Source: Helicoverpa zea
Lineage: Eukaryota > Arthropoda > Insecta > Lepidoptera > Noctuidae
NCBI RefSeq assembly: GCF_022581195.2
Contig: NC_061472.1
Span: forward strand, 11,160,001 to 11,224,000
Direction: 5' to 3'
DNA: 64,000 bases
The translations under genes and the position numbers were made by a program. This document shows, one piece after another, positions 45,905 through 58,166 of this stretch. Below the pieces are notes generated by a model, which saw only the letters and a program-made list of their open reading frames with translations, was not told the DNA's origin and did no database searches. Numbering within the stretch: position 1 is the stretch's first letter; every line of letters begins with the position of its first letter.

Positions 45905-45908
45905 AGTT

Positions 45909-46508
45909 CAACACTTTGAGTGCTTAACTGGAAGGAGGGGGGGTTTGTTTTAATATTTATGGTGTGTTATTATAGTAGGGAATAATATAGAAGAGGCTAA
46001 TCAATATACTTTTCGTCTTGAATATGGTACACTGCTTATCATTACTAATATATTTTGAGATTTGCGTTTTTTTGCACATTCATACATCGGACACTCAAAC
46101 ACTAATACTCAACACAAGCCTTTACAACGTAAACAAGAAATCGTTTTTCTGTTACTCAAGCAAGATGACTTCTATGTATTTACAAATTATTTTTGTATTA
46201 TTTTTAAGACCCTTGAATATTGTACTAATAATAACATTTCTTCTTTCTCAGGTAAGCATTGTTTCATCCCCGGGTAAGTGCCACTCTCTACAACTGATTG
46301 ACTCGACATCGTTCACAAAACGCGTGACTTTACAACATTCAGGAATGAAGGAAGCCTCTTCAGGAGGCTTTGTTAAAACCTTACACAAACGATGACCTGC
46401 TACTTTGTACTGCGAGTGGTACCGGAGGTTTTAATCATAATATTTATATGACGGATTCGCAGAGGAAAAATTTTGCTAAATATGTATGTATTTTAGTTCT
46501 TACTAAAT
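45909..46508. other. Dystrophin intron
   Basis: AT-rich. A 125-codon plus-strand frame at 46018-46395 has several hydrophobic stretches but no known domain, a TTG start and no splice support, so it is not called. Confidence 0.45.
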
Positions 46509-46753
46509 TACTGTGTTTCGGATGGCACGTTAAACTGTAGGTTCCGGCTGTCATGGAACATCCTTGACAGTCGTTACGGGTAGTCAGAAGCCAGTAAGTC
46601 TGACACCAGTCTAACCAAGAGGTTGGTATTGGGTTGCCCGGGTAACTGGGTTGAGGAGATCAGATAGGCTTCTTGGAAAGCATTGATTCTCAGCTGAATC
46701 CGGTTAGTCTGGAAGCCGACCTCAACATAGTTGAGAAAAGGCTTGGAGGATGG
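46509..46753 (+). mobile_element. 5'-truncated SINE
   Basis: It matches the SINE at 17764-18144 from ACTGTGTTTCGGATGG to the GGAGGATG end, without the tRNA head. AGTTCTTACTAAAT (46495-46508) and AGTTGCTACTAAAT (46754-46767) are a 14-bp target-site duplication with two mismatches. Small internal differences suggest it is older than the complete copies. Confidence 0.85.
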
Positions 46754-46767
46754 AGTTGCTACTAAAT

Positions 46768-49700
46768 GTATTGGCGATCATATGTAAGCTTTATAACAAA
46801 GTTTTGTCTATGAAGAGTAATAATTCAGACCTGTACTGATAGCACAAATAAATTAAATATACTTTACACTGTCAATGCTATACAGTTAATATTCGGCAAA
46901 AATAGAAACCGCTCAAACATTAAATACGTATTTTTCACTGAGTTCAGTATATTTCCAACTTACGAAGTCTTTACAGTTACTCGGTAAACCGTCGCAACAG
47001 ACCGGAAAAGGCTTCACTGAATAACTCGATACTATCAACTAAATGTTGATCAAAAATACTCTCACACTGCTACGAATACAAATCGTAGCACTACGGCGTA
47101 GGCGGCTACATCCATCACGCTACGCCGTAGCACGAAACAAACTAAGAATATCTGAGAAATGGCCGTCCTTATACTTTGGTCTTAGAGCAAATAAATAAAA
47201 TGGTTTGTCCCATAAGTTGTGATATCGCGTCACTGTTGTTTTTTTAAGAATTTTACATCGATAAAATAAAGATAGATAAGAGATTTTTTAAATGATATTT
47301 TGCCGACAATCCACTATGAAATTTCTTTATACTACCTACAAATATATAGTTAAACCGTTATATTCATAGAATTTAACTCCATCGTACATAGGGGCAGTTT
47401 GCCAGGCATTGTTCACAAACACTGTTTAGGATCGCTCGCCATTGAATGCTGTGCGATGCCTATCAGCCCGTATTGTGCTTGAATACCTAGAAATATCGAA
47501 TAGACCTCTATTTATAAATGTTATGTCTAACATACGGGGAATATATGCAACGATTTGTTCACAGTAACTGATTAATTATGCTTTTTAGCGTTGTATCGCG
47601 CGTTCGATTCCCGCAACTATTTTTTCCCTTAAAAACTCTTTACGTAAGACCTAAAAATCTTTTCACGAAAATATGTAATGAACACGGAGAGCTTTTGGAT
47701 AACCATTATCGAAATATAAAACTAGAAAAATAAGGAAAACATGTTTCCCCGAATTACCATTCTCTTTCAATACCAAAACAATAAGCGAACTCAAGTAACT
47801 TACCAACATTCTGATATTATTAAATTTCGATTAAACGACGCAGGCAAACCCGCGCGCACACACATACACACAACATAACCACGACATAAGGCCCCGCACA
47901 CACGCGCGACCGTGGTGCGTGCGAGAAACGGCGACATCATGCATAATGCGCATATTAGTCGCACGGTATTAATATAAGGAGAACACCTGCGATGCATATT
48001 GACGTGTTATTGCCATTTATATTGCGTTTGTATTCGCCCTTATTTATGTGGGCGACCAATATGAAGGGATTTGTGTGAAAGAGAAGTATTTTGATTTGTT
48101 TTTCTTTTGTATTATTTTAAAATAATATTGACCTACATAATGTCGCTTGATGTAATGTACTTTGGGTTTGCCTTTATAAAGGGTTAGCCAGAAGGTACTA
48201 AATATTTTCTAACCTTAAGAGACCAAGTAGGTATACTTAGTTACTTCATGAAGAATACTAAAATCTATATGACATAGTACTGGTATATAGTAGCCTGTCG
48301 GCTGTTGATAAATTGTTTTGTCAAACAAGTAGCATCAAATTCATAACATACTGTGCCAACATACTGCAAAAAAATATTGTTAAAAACTGTCGCTTTAAAT
48401 ACTTGAACATAAATAAAACTGCATTCTCTTGTAACAGTTTCGCAGTAAAAGCTCGCATGTTATATTTTAACCGCTGCATTATCCGGTAACAATGTTTTCT
48501 CTCGTTTCATGCGAGTTTCGAATTAAAACAAGTATTCGGATGCGGGCGGCGCCTGTGTATACTGTATGTATGTAGCTCGCTTTGAACCCCGTGTTCCCTT
48601 CGTAAGCAAATATTTTGGAGGGAACTGTAGCAGGTACCTGAATATTGCCGGCTTAAAAACATGGAAACTGAGCGATTATTTTGTACCTGAAATGGAGTAT
48701 GTAAGAATTTATTTCTATGTTTATGACAGTTTAGCACAGTTTTTTTTATGTAAGGATCTGCACATTTCTCATTAGTTATTTTCTGGTGAAAATTGCAAAA
48801 ACATATGTGTTATGTTCAGCAATTAAGTTAATCGGGAACAGATAGGTGGACAAACACGGTAACGTGTATGTATGTACATGTAGTGAGAAAGAATATCAGG
48901 CCAACAAAAATAATGTTCAATATGAACACTTAAACACAACGTACTCAAACGTTATATAGCTTATCTCTCGTGAAGCTGACCTAATTCGCGTTACACTTCT
49001 AGAAGAATAAACGACGTCTCGAACTCGATCGCCAGTAAAACCTCAAATTTCTTTACGACTTCAACTCCCATTTCCGGCGGAAGTGAAGGTTCAGTCAAAG
49101 TTCTGTTCAGTCGATAATAAGAAGCCGCTCATCGGCTCGAATTACCGCCCTTCGTCTCGGCACAATTAACACAACCTTTCTTAAGAACCTTTTAATTATT
49201 CGCCTTCTTTAAGCTGTATAAAAATCGTTAACTTTAAAATAATATATAATCATTCAATAATATATAATTCAAAATAATATATATATAATATAATCGTTAA
49301 CTTATAATAAATAGATCATTAGGTCTTATCAGACCGTCTTCTTTACTTCAGACTGTATAATTCTCATTATAATAATATCGACGCCGCGGTTTACCTCATT
49401 CATTATACCCGTTAAAAATAGACGAACAATTAAGTCTTTGTTACAAACAATCATTAAACGTTATCTCGAAGCAAATGACCATTAAAATCCTTCTTCAAAC
49501 AGTGGCCAGTCATTGCCTTCAAATAACCAGCTCAGCAGAATAGCAAAGTGTGTAAAAACGAAGAGGGTCGCAATAAGACAGCTCCAGAGGTCCGGACCCG
49601 GCAGGATTAGCTGCATCAAGTGCACGCTCATGAGAAGCTTGTAAGCCGTCACGTGACAACAGATTAACGAAAATACACGATTCTTTTGCTGTTTTAACAA

Positions 49701-51329
49701 TCATTTGAAACATCTTTTAGTCACTCAATAGTATGGTGTTCGGATTGATAACTATGTAATCACTGAAATATGTACAGGTACTTTAGTTCCGAAAAAAAAC
49801 AAAATTGTTCCAAAATTTCTTCCAGTGAATGATCTTAACGAAAAAAAAATGGTTTATTTGTTGCCTCTAGCTTATTTTAAGCAACCTGAAAACGTTATCT
49901 TATGCAAATAGAACCATAGCCCAACCATTTACTTTTTGATCTACACTGTTCTTATTCCTTTTTCTACACTTCTAACTCCAACTTAACAAGTGACAAAAGA
50001 AAACTTAGCAAAGAAAAAAAAGCAAACATTGCACAAAAATAGCATCGAGCAGAAAGTATCGCGACATCTCGCCGTGTTCCCGCAAGTTTGTCGGCGAGTT
50101 GACGGCAACTCGTCTTCGCGGGAATCTCTTTAATCTTTGAGTTATCGCCAAACTCTAGTTTTCTTTTATACATTCAATAACAATGGAAGTTTTGTCACTT
50201 TGTCGCTAGAGAGATCAGAACTCTAGTTATCACAGGCTATAGTTTACTGAAAGTGACGAAATTAAAATATAGTGCGGTACAAGGTTTACCCTGATGAGGT
50301 AAATAGAAAGCGTTTAGTTGGCGACTAACAATATATCTAGGAAAAATAAAACGTCCACACCTTAAGATAATAATTGTCTTTTATTTGTGTACGTTTTATC
50401 TGTTGCGATTGAAATAATTTCAGAACACATGGAATGTTCATAATAATTATGTACCTATTTATGTATTACGTATGCATATATTTGGTGGACGTTTCAATTT
50501 TAATTATTTCTGATACCTTAAGGTTACCAGTCATTTATATTATTGATATTGATATTATTGATTATAACTTATTTTCTTTAACAAGCTAAGTTGCGCTGGT
50601 AACAAATTGAATCAGAGTGCACAGAATGTTCGAGTGTCGCTTGCTCAGGTGCAAGGTGCAAGGTGCAACTTTGTGCATCAAACTGTCGTTAGTAGCTTAT
50701 TAACACTTCGCGCTTGATTCATAGTTAATAGCTTAGTTAGCTTGTTATACAGTTTACTACCTTGCAAAGGACATCTCTAGTTTCCTTTCATGTGAAAGTT
50801 GTATTTACAGGATTATTTTTACAATATGTTTTTTAAATAGCTGTTACGTATGGCTAAACATTTAAAATTGCAAATGGAATAGAAATACCTACAACGCATC
50901 GAAATAAAATTCAGAATAACTAATTTCAATGACCACAACAAAAATAAAAATAGAACTAGCAATTACGAAATGCAAATGTGCTAAACACTGAAAAAACTGT
51001 ACCAACATACAGTGACCTATTAAACAGTGACGTAGTTCATTGTCTCGCGTTGCCATGGCAACGGGTCTCACCCCGGGGTCTCGAGACCCCGGTTATTGTA
51101 GTAAATACAGCTAATGGAAAACTATTTGTACCATTGTCTGCGACCTATTGTATTACGTACAATACAATGAAATATTTTTGGTTTAGTTCCGCGAATTTAG
51201 AATGGTGGCGCTAGTGGTCGGATGTTGGTTGATTGTTGTTGCTTTCCGGGAAATTCTGGAAAATAAAGGATTCCATACATTTAATATAGAACCTTGACTG
51301 TGGGATAATGAAAAATGAAAAAGCCACAT
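46768..51329. other. Dystrophin intron
   Basis: AT-rich 4.5 kb. It contains CGTAG-type words with CTACGCCGTAG at about 47090-47135, and a run of AATAATATAT near 49240-49300. No exon or element is supported. Confidence 0.45.
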
Positions 51330-51387
51330 CTCACGAGCATATATATTGATCCTGGCCGATTTCGGCCACAGCGACTTGGATCTGCGC

Positions 51388-51894
51388 TTAATTTTGAGAG
51401 CTTCGCTGGTGTGCTCTCCAGTGACTGACAAAGCCAATTTTTGCAGTGAATGTTCGTCCACATTCACTGCAAGTCAGCACTCCTCCGATATAGGTGTATT
51501 GGATGGCCGCGGGTGGTCGGGCCTTCAGCTCATCTCGCTTAGCGTCGAGCTGTTCTCTCCGCCGGCTCTCAAACTCGCACACCTTGACCTTAATAGTCCG
51601 CCTCCATTTGATCCTATCTGCTGCCATAGCCTCCCAGTGTGACGGATCTAAGTCACATCTCTTCATGTGGCGTTTCAGCACATCTTTGTACCGCAGACGT
51701 TGACCACCCTGCTTACGCTTGCCAGTCTCCAGTTCTGAGTAGAAGACGCGCTTTGCTACTCTGGCATCTGACATCCGAGAGACATGACCAGCCCAGCGCA
51801 GCTGTCGACGCATTAGATAGGCCTCAATACTGCTGACATTAGCGCGTCTAAGTACTTCCGTGTTACGAACACGGTCCGACCACTGGATGCACAT
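51388..51894 (-). pseudogene. C-terminal part of the retrotransposon ORF with a C2H2 finger
   Basis: 168 codons. The region includes LMRRQLRWAGHVSRM and WEAMAADRIKWRR, typical of the post-RT segment of one large metazoan non-LTR group. It ends in a classical C2H2 finger (C142, C145, H158, H162) that probably binds nucleic acid. It continues the reverse-transcriptase frame at 51899-52729 after a one-base shift at about 51895-51905. Naming the clade would need a database comparison. Confidence 0.75.
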
Positions 51895-51898
51895 AATG

Positions 51899-52729
51899 TC
51901 ACGTGCCGCATTTTAGATGGAATCTATCTAATGTCCGAATATGCTCGCGGTATAGACACCAAGTCTCAGAGGCATATAGGAGATTTGGCAGAACTATTGC
52001 CATGTACACAGCTACTTTTGTAGAGAGCTTTATGTCATGTGAGCGGAACACCTTGGCACGAAGTCTACCAAAAGCTGCAGCAGCTGCTCCTATTCGGCTG
52101 TTGACTTCGTTATCAAGGAGACACCTGGATGTTATGGTGCTGCCACGATATTTGAATTGGTTTACTTGCTTAAGCGAGACATCTCCGAGTCTAATGTCAA
52201 CTGGGGCACTGTTCACAGTATCAAGTGCCATGACTTCGGTTTTCTTGACATTTATCTTCAGGCCAAATCTGCTGCATGTCTGCAGAAGTGTCGACATAAG
52301 CCTCTGTAGCCCATCTGGGCAATCCGCCACAAAACATAAGTCATCTGCATACATCATCTCAGTGATAGTCGCGTGAGACACTCTTGTGCGAGCCTTGAGT
52401 CTATTTAGGTTGAAGACACCACCGCCATCGGTACGAAAACAAATACGGATACCTTCGGACAGAGTCTGCAAGGCTTCCCGAACGACAACTGCAAAGTACA
52501 GGGCAAAGAGAGTTGGAGCGAGCACGCAGCCCTGTTTCACACCGCAGCTCACTTTAAAGAACTCCGAGTCTTCGCCCTGCACACTGACACAACAGCGCAT
52601 GTCATCATGCAGAAGTCGTATCATTCTTATAAACTTGTCCGTGCATCCAAGTTTCGCTAGTACCACCCATAAGGCTTTGCGCGGCACCGAGTCGAAAGCT
52701 TTCTCCAAGTCAACAAAGCAAAGAAACAA
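51899..52729 (-). pseudogene. Reverse transcriptase core of the retrotransposon
   Basis: 276 codons starting at the 5' truncation. FVDLEKAFDSVP holds the first catalytic aspartate, GVKQGCVLAPTLF follows, and YADD lies at residues 127-130. LYASETWCLY is the end of the thumb-like region. The frame then ends by a one-base shift against the C-terminal part. The initial methionine is a TTG and not a true start. The finger and palm motifs are intact, so the decay is mild. Confidence 0.8.
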
Positions 52730-52754
52730 TGGTTGACTCTGCTCACGAGCATAT

Positions 52755-54402
52755 TAAAATTTAATTATATGACTGCAATAATAAAATGCTTAACATTTAA
52801 CAGTTTTATTAAATTGAAAATAGCTTGCAACCCTACTTAATAAGAATATATGAAGTGAACTTTACTGTTAAACCGTTTCTAAAGCTGTTCTAGCTACCTC
52901 TTATGTTCCTCTAATAGCATACATTGAAAGCATATTTATTATCAGTCAATTGGACATAACAATTGGTTTAAAATATAGTAAGCATTATTTATTTTATTTT
53001 TTACATTTATATTGCATCTGTTACTTAACTGTACTTACAAGCACTAAATAATTATGATATTTGTACAACACAACTTAAAGTTGTGCGACGCTGAAAGTCC
53101 ACCGCGTCTGTTGTCTTCAGAGAGAACAGCATAATTATGAATATATTAGCACAAGATTAATGAACTAAAGGCGTCCTCTTTCCTCGCCTATTTACTGTTT
53201 TTGTTTGGTCAACAATAAATTATCGTCCGCTACTTTAGAAGATAGCGTCTGTCCGGTCATGTTTTACAATATTATTACGCTTAAAAAAGATCACCGGTTT
53301 GTATATCTCTAAGATTTATGATATAACTATAAATAGAATAAAGAATAACCTAGTAAGTGAAACTTAATTACTGTCGAAAATGTAACTAACACACTTTAAC
53401 ATCACATCATTTTTGTCCTCTAGTTATTCAAGGATTGACAATAATAATGTTTAATTTGGTCCTACAGGCCTCTCCTATCATTCGTGAACAAAACATGAAT
53501 ATTTCAAAGATGTTCGACTACCCAATTATTGGAAAAATACTTCTCGGAATAAAACGTTACCGGCGCTTCAAATACTCGGGATGTTAATACTTTGCTACAA
53601 ATGAAATATAATTCCTAAAATACATACGAGTTTGTAGCTTCTACAGGAATTCCTGTATGTAGACATTCCAACTGAATACTCGAGTATTATTAGTTTTGCA
53701 ATGGTGTTTTATATTTCTAAAGACATCCTATTTTTCTATGAAAAGTCTTGCAGAGGTACTCAATTAAAGTATTTGTTAATAGAGAATTTTAATAAGATTC
53801 TGTCCCGAAACAGACATTGGTCTAACAGCTATCACATTGACTAGGCATATTGTGAGAATCCAAATAAAAATCACCTACTTCCATAAACAATTAGATCAAG
53901 TTTCATCGTAGACACACACCAGTGATGTCGGTAACTTGTCGATAATAGTCGATATATTGCCGCGCAAGTTATTGTTCGCCAATTACATCGATAGTTTGTA
54001 TTCACATGTTTGAGAAGTGTTGCCAACTTGTTAGCTGATTCCTGTTAGTAATAGTCTATATTTCGTTTGATGAGAATGCTGCATTCACGTACCGTTTACT
54101 ATCAAATGATTGAACAACTCTGTCATAAAATATATCATGGAAGGCAAAACTCATTTAAAAAAAGTGATGTCTTGTTTAACTCACATATGGAGAATCCAGT
54201 GCAATTTGTAATTTCATCGTTATTAAATCGAGATAACAATTTAAATGTCTTATCAATCATACGTAAAATAAGCCTGTAAACTCATTACTTAACCGTATTA
54301 CAATAAGTCGAGAGTAACAATCGCAAAGAGCAGCTTCTCTCGATTGAGAACGTTATTAGACATCGCGAGAGATACAGAGATTGATCACCCACTGTTGCAG
54401 AT
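52755..54402. other. Dystrophin intron
   Basis: AT-rich sequence without a supportable exon or element. Confidence 0.45.
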
Positions 54403-54924
54403 TAAGGTAAACGTACCAATAGTCGTCGGATTTCGGAAATCACTGACTTTGAAGCGCTACTGTGTGTTAAATATTCAATAGAAAATGAAAATTTTTGCAT
54501 GACGTGATAGAGTATTTATTCATTATTCTAATTAACTAATGTTTTTTTAATCATTTTGATGGGTTTATATACTTATTAAGGCAAAAGTAAAAAAAGGGCG
54601 ATTTGTACCAATAGTCGTCTGATTTGTACGGATACTCGTCAAATTATCCCAGTACTCGTCAACTTTTAATGCTAATGTAAACTCTCTGCTCTTGAACATA
54701 AGGTTCAAGTTATGTACATTTTTTTTGTGCTTGAATTTGTTAAGCATATTTGTGCTTTTGAAACATTAGGTAGGTGGATAGATAAAAAACCAAATTCCTA
54801 TTTAGAATAGCAGGTCATAATCTGTTAGAAGAGCAGGTATTCAATAAAACAGATACATGGTTGCATTTTAATTTATATTCCTATCTATCAAACGCTTGGA
54901 ATCACAAAACCAGTCTATAAAATA

Positions 54925-55123
54925 TCTATACTAATATTATAAAGCTGAAGAGTTTGTTTGTTTGTTTGTTTGAACGCGCTAATCTCAGGAACTACTGGTC
55001 CGATTTGAAAATTTCTTTAAGTGTTAGATAGCCCATTTATCGAAGAAGGCTATAGGCTACTTTTTATTCCGGTACGGGAAGTATATCCCACGGGATGCGG
55101 GTGAAACCGCTGGCAGAAGCTAG
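54925..55123 (+). mobile_element. Short non-autonomous Helitron
   Basis: It begins TCTATACTAATATT after an A and ends AAGCTAG before a T, the expected Helitron insertion between A and T with 5' TC and 3' CTAG. A hairpin GCGGGTGAAACCGC sits a short distance before the end. An interior (GTTT) run follows the start. No coding region; mobilisation would need a Rep/helicase element elsewhere. Confidence 0.85.
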
Positions 55124-55371
55124 TATGTTATATTTTTAATCATAATAACGATGCAGTCATGTGCATATGTAGCACGAGTACAATAATTACTTTTAAAATA
55201 TTTAAATTGTAAAATAAAATAATTAGTATTCACAAAAAATAAAAGCCACATTCATTTATATAGCTTTCCGCGAAATAATTACTAACATTCATAGATATGT
55301 AGGTAAGGTTGTCATTCATCAAAACTTCTGAACTGCTTAGCGCATGCTAAGTACCATTTGCAAAAATCTCT

Positions 55372-55734
55372 GATGTCCTCCTAGCCGATTATCGGCTACG
55401 GCGGCTGTTCTCATTTAAGGAGATCAGCCAATTGCGCAGGACATATTATAGTGCACAAACATTTGCGCAGACACAGGTGCACTCCCTATTCCTTCACTCT
55501 CATAACCCGATGGGACGGCAAATCCGACACGACCGGAGAGAGATCAGGCGCAGGACCGACATTTACGTGCTCTCCGATGCACGGGTGTATCAATCACCAA
55601 CTTCCAGGCTCCGGGCTGCTTTGTGAAAGTCTTCTAAAACCCACAAAGCGATTTCGGCCCGACTCGGGAATCGAACCCGAGACCTCGTGCACAGCAGCCG
55701 CACTTGCGACAGCTAGACCAACGAGGCAGTTAAA
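55372..55734 (-). mobile_element. SINE with a Val-like tRNA head
   Basis: On the minus strand the head starts CTGCCTCGTTGGTCTAGC, with B box GGTTCGATTCC near 55668-55678. AAAAATCTCT at 55362-55371 and 55735-55744 is a 10-bp target-site duplication. It is unrelated to the SINE family at 17764. Confidence 0.8.
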
Positions 55735-55847
55735 AAAAATCTCTATAAACAGTTTAAACTGTCTACTGTCTTAAAGGTATTAATCAAAAAATAAAATATG
55801 ATTAGGTACAACTAACCGTTCAAACCCAATAATAATAATATCTAATA

Positions 55848-56265
55848 AGCCCCGCAGGGCATCTGCGATGGATGTGGATGACGGGGAGTAGCGACCCCGC
55901 GGGGCTATATATCCGAGTGCTCCGGGGAGAGTATACTGTCCCCCATCTCCGTCCTGCCGGAGTGAAGGTCTCCGCCTCTTGGCTTGCCTTCATTGGCCGA
56001 CCAGAGTGGAGTCGCTAGAGCAGGGTTAGCAGCCCTGCTCGGAGGGTAGGTGCCTCGTGGTAAGTGGCGAGTGGGCCGTTGATGCTGGACCCACAGGGAG
56101 CGCGTGATCTGTGTTTAAAGTCCGCCGAGGTATCCTCACCCTTCAGACGCTCATGTACCTGTTGCCCTCTTGTTGCGATTTAGCAACTGATTCCCGGGGG
56201 CCCAGTAAGTGAGGTGGCAAGTCTCCACCAGCCATTTTAACATGTATTTTATACATTGTCATCGG
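55848..56265. repeat. GC-rich repeat block of unknown class
   Basis: About 420 bp of GC-rich sequence starting near CCCCGCAGGGCATCTGCG within AT-rich DNA. No open frame or tRNA motif is visible. It resembles a retrotransposon 5' or 3' untranslated region in composition, but I cannot assign it. A SINE (56283) is inserted just after it. Confidence 0.45.
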
Positions 56266-56282
56266 CAGGTGCCATAGTTCCT

Positions 56283-56682
56283 CATCATCATCATCCTCCG
56301 AGCCTTTTTTCCCAACTATGTTGGGGTCGGCTTCCAGTCTAACCGGATTCAGCCGAGTACCAGTACTTTACAAGAAGCGACTGCCTATCTGACCTCCTCA
56401 ACCCAGTTACCCGGGCAACCCAATACCCCTTGGTTAGACTGGTGTGAGACTTACTGGCTTTTGACTACCTGTAACGACTGCCAAGGATGTTCAAGGATAG
56501 CCGGGACCTACAGTTTAACGTGCCATCCGAAACACAGTCATTGGTGTAATTGCAGGATATAATTATAAAGTACATACAAACTTAGAAAAGTTGCGTTGGT
56601 ACTTCCTTGACCTGGAATCGAACCCGCGCCCTCATACTTGAGAGGTTGATTCTTGGCCCACCAGGCCACCACGACTTTTTTC
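56283..56682 (-). mobile_element. Full-length SINE, minus strand
   Basis: Same family as 17764-18144: a CATCATCATC tail end on the left, and a tRNA-like head with GGTTCGATTCC near 56619 on the right. CAGGTGCCATAGTTCCT at 56266-56282 and 56683-56699 is a perfect 17-bp target-site duplication. Confidence 0.93.
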
Positions 56683-58166
56683 CAGGTGCCATAGTTCCTA
56701 TAGTTTCCTATTTCCTAATCCACTAACATCCCTCGCAACGCAATAGCCCAAGTAGTTTCCCTCCATAGTTAGCAATACTTTAGCACAGAACCGGAGATAG
56801 TCCTTGGGTTCATTTCTATAGTAGGTATATATACAGGGATAATCGTCGGTTTTGTATCACCATTTCATTAAAGTTGACTTAAAAGGGCGTTTTAAATTTT
56901 TTTGCTGCATCTGATGTTGTGTGTGGGCTTTTATGACTTTTAAAAGGCCCTCTTGTTGGTAGTTTCTTTCAGTCATGATCTGCTATTAAAATTACGATCA
57001 TGCAATCACTAAATATAGACAATTTGAAAAAAAAAAATCTTACTTAAGATTACTCTTTACCCATCAATATCGAATACGACAAGCAAAGAAGTGACAGCGA
57101 TGGAAGCTATGTCATCTTAGTTTTAAAACTGATTTTTTGGGTCAAAACTAGTTGAATGACATAATTTTTATACAGGCGCTATTAAGGCACGTTAGGAAGA
57201 CGCGGTACAATACGCGTGACGAAATGCAGTTATTTCGAACAAAAAGCATAGTTTAAGAACAGTCAATTTTTGTTTGCCACAAATTGTAATCCAAGCGTAG
57301 TAGAAACAAAGTGCTAGACCTACTTGTACCCAAAGCGGTAGATCTTAATCAAATGGCGGAGGCCTACAGCGGCCAATATATACCTGAAAAAACACTCGTA
57401 GAAAGTGCATACTTATAAAAAACAGGGGATTTAACCATTAAGAAACATATTAATTGAATCGAATAACATGACTGTGTATGTGCATCTAGAACCAGCAGAG
57501 TAAAATTTACCCCTAAGAAAAAGCTTAAAAGAAACGCAGTTTTATGAACAAATGTAGTCTTAACCTTAAATATGTTTGTTCTAGACAGTTATCAACTTGT
57601 AAAAGTCCCGATATTAGCTATTTATTCGCATTTTGTACTGTAAAACACAAAATATCCTCATTATGACGAGTTTAGGTGCAACTTTTGATCATGTCCCAGT
57701 AGTCGTCATAATAATTGTAAAATTGACGGGTTTTGGGTCTAATGGGAGTTTTGAAGTACCAATAGATGTCACTTTAAAAAAATATATCTTCTATGTTAAA
57801 AGTATTCCCAATTGCATATTACATCGCTAGCAAATAAACTTAACTATCTAATTAAACAAAGAAACATACCACAGACCCCAGTGGAGTTATGTAAATCAAA
57901 ACACAAAACCACGTGCTGAGTTTCACTTTTGACAGCTGAACTTCACGAAAAAACGATTTTGTTAGGGCACACACGTTTGAAATAACATATCTTAGAAGCC
58001 GTGACTGTTAAAACCCCGTATTGTTATTTCAATTGTGCAATATATTATCATGAATATGTTGATATATAAACCGGCCCATTTTAAGTTCAGTAGAAAATAA
58101 TAATAAAAGTTTTAAGATTAATTGACGACTACTGGGGCATGACGACTTCACCCGCGTTTACCTTAC

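Larger units (their letters stand above)
39998..45908 (-). mobile_element. Full-length Ty3/gypsy retrotransposon (CsRn1/Kabuki-like)
   Basis: Two 225-bp LTRs enclose gag, pol and a small third ORF, all on the minus strand. AGTT at 39998-40001 and 45905-45908 is the 4-bp target-site duplication. The LTRs are identical by eye and every frame is intact, so this copy is young and could be active. The tRNA-Trp-like primer site and the CX2HX9CX3C motif of gag point to the CsRn1/Kabuki clade. An extra ORF downstream of pol is unusual for that group. Confidence 0.97.
51343..52741 (-). mobile_element. 5'-truncated non-LTR retrotransposon with a C-terminal zinc finger
   Basis: CTCACGAGCATAT at 51330-51342 and 52742-52754 is a perfect 13-bp target-site duplication that defines the insert. 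The minus strand carries reverse transcriptase and a C-terminal region; the 5' part is missing. The 3' end has a very short untranslated region and no obvious poly(A). Confidence 0.85.
54405..58164. mobile_element. Large non-autonomous DNA transposon with subterminal repeats (proposed)
   Basis: AGGTAAACG at the left end is inverted at the right (CGTTTACCT, ending 58164), each bordered by TA (54403-54404, 58165-58166), which suggests a TA target duplication. Just inside lie copies of a 12-bp word close to CCAGTAGTCGTC: direct at 54416, 54608, 54629 (divergent), 54649 and 57696, and inverted at 58124. The span includes nested insertions: a Helitron (54925-55123), a SINE (55372-55734), a GC-rich block and another SINE (56283-56682). 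I find no transposase frame. The short TIR and TA are consistent with a mariner-like or other TA-targeting family, but this is inference. Confidence 0.5.

Noticed and set aside
46018..46395. 125-codon plus-strand frame with hydrophobic stretches
   Set aside because: It starts at TTG, has no recognisable family and lies in AT-rich sequence that easily encodes hydrophobic residues.
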